DNA of 57,531 bases from MAG-120531 sp963934855. Its GTDB lineage: Bacteria > Bacteroidota > Bacteroidia > Flavobacteriales > Flavobacteriaceae. Of the stretch, positions 53,907 to 57,531 are shown one piece after another (positions within the stretch are counted from its first letter, which is position 1; each line of letters begins with the position of its first letter). The translations under genes were made by a program, and so were the position numbers. The notes under the pieces were generated by a model that saw nothing but the letters and a program-made list of their open reading frames with translations, was not told the origin of the DNA and did not search any database. Location of the stretch: the NCBI GenBank assembly GCA_963934855.1, contig CAWWAC010000009.1:1-57531 (forward strand), given 5' to 3'.

Positions 53907-55226
53907 ATGAAATCTAATAAATCAACATTTTCAATATTATTAATTCTTTCCCTCTCTGTTTTTAGTGCGTCTCTTTTTGCTCAAAAGCTCAATGATAAAG
54001 AAACTCAGATAGTAGCGCGTGTCGCTGCAAATAACGAAGCTGCGATCGCCTTTTTAGAAAAAGTAGTCAATATTAATAGTGGTACCCTAAACTTAAAAGG
54101 GGTAAAAGAGGTGGGAGCGGTATTTTCAGAATCTTTTACCGCTATTGGTTTGGAGAGTCGTTGGATAGACATGCCAAATGAAATCAATAGGGCTGGACAT
54201 TTATTTGCCCAAACACCAGCAGTAAAAAAACCCAAAGGAAAGCGGTTGTTACTCATAGGACATTTAGATACCGTTTTTGAAGAGAATAGCCCTTTCCAAA
54301 CTTTTACTAGGATTAACGATAGCATTGCCCACGCACCAGGCGGGAATGATATGAAAGGGGGAGATGTTATTATTTTATATGCTCTTAAGGCATTGTCAGA
54401 GCAAGGTTTATTAAAAAACACTCAAGTCATTGTCGCTCTTACTGGCGATGAAGAAAGTACTGGAAAGCCCTTAGACATTAGTAGAAAAGACCTTATAGAG
54501 GCAGCTAAAAACTCAGATATTGCCCTTGGTTTTGAGACCTCTACTGGTTTTAATTATGCCACCGTAGCCAGAAGGGGCGCCTCTGGATGGAAGGTCACTA
54601 CAAAAGGAAAGAGGGCTCATTCCTCTGGAGTGTTTAGCGAAAACACCGGTGCTGGAGCTATTTTTGAAATGGGAAGGATATTAAATGATTTCTATGAAGA
54701 GGTAAAAGGGCCAGATCTATTGACTTTTAATCCAGGAATGCTTTTGGGAGGAACTTTTATTGGAGTTGATAATATTTCTGGGCAAGGAACTGCCTATGGA
54801 AAAAGTAATGTTGTAGCTCAAAGCGCTTTAGTTCAGGGAGGTTTAAGGTTTATAACTGAGGCTCAAAAAGACAGTGCCAGAGTTAAAATGAGCGCTATTA
54901 TAAAGAATAACCTACCCCAAACCTCTGCAGAAATAAGCTTTACAGACGGTTATCCAGCCATGCCGCCCACCCCTCAAAATATCGCCCTTTTAAATCAGTT
55001 AAACCAGGTGAGTTTAGACTTAAAGCAAGGAGCCGTTTTTGCGTATGATCCAGGAAAAAGAGGTGCCGCAGATACCTCATTTGTAGCTTCTTATGTGGCT
55101 TGTTTAGACGGCTTAGGAACTATGGGTTCTGGGGCGCATACTCCAGAAGAGTCTGTGAATTTAAAAACCATAGAGGCACTAACTAAAAGAACTGCTATTT
55201 TAATTTACAGACTACTTAATCCATAA
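53907..55226 (+). CDS. M20-family zinc metallopeptidase, exported
   Basis: A 439-aa protein of the glutamate-carboxypeptidase (CPG2) type with a signal peptide ending LFAQ (about 26). Zinc and catalytic residues: GHLDTVF (His 119), GGNDMKGGD (Asp 148), TGDEESTG (Glu 182/183), FETSTG (Glu 210) and the late GAHTPEES (His 411). A dimerisation domain lies between about 225 and 340 (GKRAHSSGVF). It probably trims peptides or amino-acid conjugates outside the inner membrane. Confidence 0.92.
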   Translation: MKSNKSTFSILLILSLSVFSASLFAQKLNDKETQIVARVAANNEAAIAFLEKVVNINSGTLNLKGVKEVGAVFSESFTAIGLESRWIDMPNEINRAGHLFAQTPAVKKPKGKRLLLIGHLDTVFEENSPFQTFTRINDSIAHAPGGNDMKGGDVIILYALKALSEQGLLKNTQVIVALTGDEESTGKPLDISRKDLIEAAKNSDIALGFETSTGFNYATVARRGASGWKVTTKGKRAHSSGVFSENTGAGAIFEMGRILNDFYEEVKGPDLLTFNPGMLLGGTFIGVDNISGQGTAYGKSNVVAQSALVQGGLRFITEAQKDSARVKMSAIIKNNLPQTSAEISFTDGYPAMPPTPQNIALLNQLNQVSLDLKQGAVFAYDPGKRGAADTSFVASYVACLDGLGTMGSGAHTPEESVNLKTIEALTKRTAILIYRLLNP

Positions 55227-55324
55227 ATCTATGTGATTGGAAATGATTAATGAGCTATATAGTTTTGTGTTTGAGGCGCCACTTCATTTTCTTTAATTTT
55301 GAAGACCTAATTAATTTTATTATT

Positions 55325-56734
55325 ATGAAAATAGAACAAATTTATACTGGATGTTTGGCTCAAGGGGCTTATTATATTGAATCTAATGGCGAGGTAGCTA
55401 TTATTGATCCCTTGAGAGAAGTGGGTCCGTATATTGAAAAGGCCAAAGGGAATAATGGTATTATTAAGTATATTTTTGAAACTCATTTTCATGCAGACTT
55501 TGTAAGTGGCCACGTTACTTTAGCAAAAGAGACAGGAGCTACTATTGTGTATGGTCCATTAGCAAATCCAAAATTTGAGGCGCTTATAGCTACAGATGGG
55601 CAGGTGTTTAAATTGGGAGATATTACTATTACAGCACTCCACACGCCAGGCCACACTATGGAGAGCACTACGTTCTTATTAAAAGATAAGACAGGTGCAG
55701 ACCATGCTATTTTCTCTGGTGACACTTTGTTTCTAGGAGATGTAGGACGTCCAGATTTAGCTCAGAAAGCAGTTCATATGACACAAGAGCAGCTGGCAGA
55801 AACCTTATTTGACAGTTTGAGAACTAAAATCATGCCCTTAGCTGACCATGTGATTGTATATCCGGCACATGGAGCTGGTTCTGCCTGTGGCAAAAACATG
55901 ATGAAAGAAACGGTAGACAGTTTGGGAAACCAAAAAAGAATGAATTACGCTCTTAGGGCAGACATGACTAAGGAAGAGTTTGTAAAAGAAGTAACTGATG
56001 GCCTTATGCCACCTCCAAAATACTTTCCTTTAAATGTTAAAATGAACAAGGAGGGGTATGAAGATTTTAATGCCGTTTTAGAAAGAGGAGCCACTCCATT
56101 AACTCCAGACGCTTTTGAAGCGGCCGCCAATGAAACAGAAGCAGTTATTTTAGATGTCAGACACCAGACAGACTTTGTAAAAGGCTATGTGCCAAGGTCT
56201 ATTTTTATTGGACTAGACGGAAGCTTTGCCCCCTGGGTAGGTGCCTTAATTGCAGATGTAAAACAACCTATTCTGCTTATTGCTCCTGCTGGTAGAGAAG
56301 AAGAAGCCATCACCAGGCTCTCTAGGGTTGGTTTTGACCAAACCATAGGGTACTTAGAAGGCAGTTTTGACGCATGGGAGAAATCTGGAAAGGAGACAGA
56401 CCGTATTCACTCTATTTCTGCATTAGAAGCCATAGAGATAATTAACAACAAGCAACAGCCAGTTTTTGACGTGCGCGCCAAGACAGAGTTTATGTCAGAA
56501 CATTTACTTGCTTCTGAAAGTACACCATTAGATTTATTAAACGTTCATTTATCTAGCTTTCCCTCGCAAACTGAATTTTTAGTTCACTGCGCTGGAGGCT
56601 ATAGGTCTGTAATAGCGTCTTCTATTTTAAAAAGCAGGGGTATTCACAACCTTATAGACGTAGCTGGAGGGTTTAAAGATCTAAAAGAGTCTGGCGCAGA
56701 AGTGACAAATTATGTATGCCCTTCTACTTTATAA
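55325..56734 (+). CDS. CstB-like persulfide dioxygenase-sulfurtransferase (MBL plus two rhodanese domains)
   Basis: A 469-aa three-domain protein. The metallo-beta-lactamase domain (1-250) has ETHFHADFVSGH (His 54, His 56, Asp 58), LHTPGH (His 110) and FSGDTLFLGDVGRPDL. A first rhodanese domain (about 270-360) lacks the active Cys (LLIAPAGREEE). The last domain has VHCAGGYRSV with Cys 422. This matches CstB, which oxidises low-molecular-weight persulfides. The frame is open upstream to an ATG at 55250, but MKIEQIYTGCLAQGAYYIE is the usual start. Confidence 0.9.
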   Translation: MKIEQIYTGCLAQGAYYIESNGEVAIIDPLREVGPYIEKAKGNNGIIKYIFETHFHADFVSGHVTLAKETGATIVYGPLANPKFEALIATDGQVFKLGDITITALHTPGHTMESTTFLLKDKTGADHAIFSGDTLFLGDVGRPDLAQKAVHMTQEQLAETLFDSLRTKIMPLADHVIVYPAHGAGSACGKNMMKETVDSLGNQKRMNYALRADMTKEEFVKEVTDGLMPPPKYFPLNVKMNKEGYEDFNAVLERGATPLTPDAFEAAANETEAVILDVRHQTDFVKGYVPRSIFIGLDGSFAPWVGALIADVKQPILLIAPAGREEEAITRLSRVGFDQTIGYLEGSFDAWEKSGKETDRIHSISALEAIEIINNKQQPVFDVRAKTEFMSEHLLASESTPLDLLNVHLSSFPSQTEFLVHCAGGYRSVIASSILKSRGIHNLIDVAGGFKDLKESGAEVTNYVCPSTL

Positions 56735-56817
56735 CAATTATTTAGCCATCTTTCCAGAAGGCTGATATTTATCATATTCTATTAGCACAAAATGGGTATA
56801 GATTAGTGTATTAAAAA

Positions 56818-57282
56818 CTATTTTGTACAGTTATCTATTTCTAAGGTTTTTGAAAGTAATTGTGCTATTTGCTCTAATGCTTTTGGAGGTTTTCCGTATT
56901 CATAACTTACCCTCATTTCATTTCCATTTTCAAAAAGCACACTCACATATGTGGCTCCTCCATCTGCACAGTCAGGGCAGCCAATTGTTTGGGGTAACTT
57001 AGCCATTTCATTTAAGTTTATTTTTTCTTTAAGTAGCGCCCAATCTGCTTCAGGAGTAATTATTTCACAACTAAGATTATCAGAGGTGTCTCTGAATGAT
57101 TGTGCTGTGAATAAAGTTTTTTCTTCGGAGATAACTACATCATTTTTACAATAACCCATACACATTCCAAAAGAAGTGCCGTAGGAAATATTTAAAATTG
57201 CATCAAATTGCAGCTCTTTTTCTGACTCACAAGAACTGAGTAAAAATAGTAATGAGGCTATTATAGCACAGGTTTTTCTCAT
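56818..57282 (-). CDS. Small lipoprotein, possibly DUF6438-like
   Basis: A 154-aa protein with lipobox LSSC (Cys 18) when started at the ATG at 57282; a longer start at 57321 would bury the signal peptide. The mature part begins with beta-rich sequence SYGTSFGMCMGYCKNDVVIS, similar to the Cys-containing start of DUF6438 proteins. GCPDCADGG carries a second Cys pair, so disulfides are likely. Function unknown. Confidence 0.65.
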   Translation of the reverse strand: MRKTCAIIASLLFLLSSCESEKELQFDAILNISYGTSFGMCMGYCKNDVVISEEKTLFTAQSFRDTSDNLSCEIITPEADWALLKEKINLNEMAKLPQTIGCPDCADGGATYVSVLFENGNEMRVSYEYGKPPKALEQIAQLLSKTLEIDNCTK

Positions 57283-57448
57283 GAGATTTATTTTTAATAA
57301 CATTATCAAATGTAGTGCCAAATTAAAAACTTATAATAATTTATATAAATGGCACTATCAAAACATTTTTTAATTATTTTTTTGAGTATTAAAGCTTTTT
57401 TACTCAGTTAAACAAAAATTAATTACGTTTAAATGTGAATTAGATCAC

Positions 57449-57476
57449 AAAAAAAACCCCCACATGCGGGGGGTTA
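57449..57476 (-). terminator. Terminator of tmRNA
   Basis: On the minus strand a five-C/five-G stem around six bases (57457-57472) is followed by eight T, about 10 bases beyond the tmRNA 3' end. Confidence 0.9.
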
Positions 57477-57480
57477 AAAG

Positions 57481-57531
57481 TGGAGCCGGAGGGAGTCGAA
57501 CCCTCGTCCAAACAAGTAATTACAATGCTTT
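57481..57531 (-). ncRNA. ssrA: tmRNA 3' end (partial)
   Basis: The minus strand reads TTTGGACGAGGGTTCGACTC then CCTCCGGCTCCA. This is a T-arm (GAGGG/CCCTC around TTCGACT) plus the 3' acceptor strand, preceded by GGAC and a helix strand as in tmRNA rather than by an anticodon arm. CCA is not encoded after the discriminator base. tmRNA frees stalled ribosomes and tags the nascent peptide; the tag region and 5' half lie beyond the right edge. An unusual tRNA is the alternative. Confidence 0.82.

Noticed and set aside
55250..55324. Longer N-terminus for the CstB-like protein
   Set aside because: The extra 25 residues look like translated intergenic sequence; the homologous start is MKIEQIYTGC.
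57481..57531. Ordinary tRNA at the right edge
   Set aside because: The T-arm is preceded by a tmRNA-like GGAC and helix strand, with no anticodon stem in the visible 25 bases; tmRNA fits better.
1..57531. CRISPR arrays, insertion sequences, integrases, att sites
   Set aside because: No regularly spaced repeats, transposase or recombinase frames, or tRNA-linked direct repeats were seen.

Overview
The window looks like chromosomal DNA of a marine member of the Flavobacteriaceae (Bacteroidota). The reasons are the low GC content, three TonB-linked SusC receptors with two SusD lipoproteins, repeated TAnnTTTG -7 promoter boxes, an str-S10-spc-alpha ribosomal cluster without tuf, and a proteorhodopsin next to a blh retinal-forming gene. 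I cannot name genus or species from the sequence alone.

Region 1 (1-15,050) is an outer-membrane uptake region, almost all on the minus strand. Read in the direction of transcription it holds susC (1027 aa), susD (497 aa), a terminator, and a broken N-terminal susC fragment. Then come an opposite-strand arylsulfotransferase-like lipoprotein, a second susC (1097 aa), a second susD (576 aa), a 321-aa lipoprotein, a terminator, and a third susC that runs off the left edge. The susC fragment repeats about 410 bases of the second susC with no mismatch that I can see, so the arylsulfotransferase gene sits between two direct repeats.

Region 2 (15,120-15,850) is a decayed pabB gene (aminodeoxychorismate synthase component I), clear from several family motifs spread over different frames.

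Region 3 (15,990-33,240) is one long ribosomal cluster: rpsL-rpsG-fusA-rpsJ, then rplC to rplO, secY, infA, rpmJ, rpsM, rpsK, rpsD, rpoA and rplQ. It has a textbook Bacteroidota promoter in front and a strong terminator behind. Gaps are mostly under 20 bases. The exceptions are a 170-base structured gap between rpsJ and rplC and a 96-base structured gap before rpsD, both candidate feedback-control leaders.

Region 4 (33,250-41,650) carries housekeeping metabolism: carA, eno, gltA, two guanidino-modifying-enzyme homologues in tandem (a DDAH/amidinotransferase-like gene and a CtlX-like gene), a small unknown gene, and argS.

Region 5 (41,680-44,570) is a light-energy locus: an unrecognised four-helix membrane protein, a proton-pump-type proteorhodopsin with a green-type tuning residue, and the divergent blh gene that should make its retinal. 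A short sequence resembling the rhodopsin 3' end occurs on the far side of the membrane-protein gene.

Region 6 (44,640-57,531) holds ffh, folD, a lipoprotein/hydrolase/VOC operon, queE, a methyltransferase, a fatty-acid-hydroxylase-type membrane enzyme, a DUF1343/NamZ muramidase, a LolC/E-type permease, an M20 peptidase, a CstB-like persulfide dioxygenase-rhodanese fusion, a small lipoprotein, and the 3' end of tmRNA at the right edge.

All calls come from reading the sequence; no database search was run.
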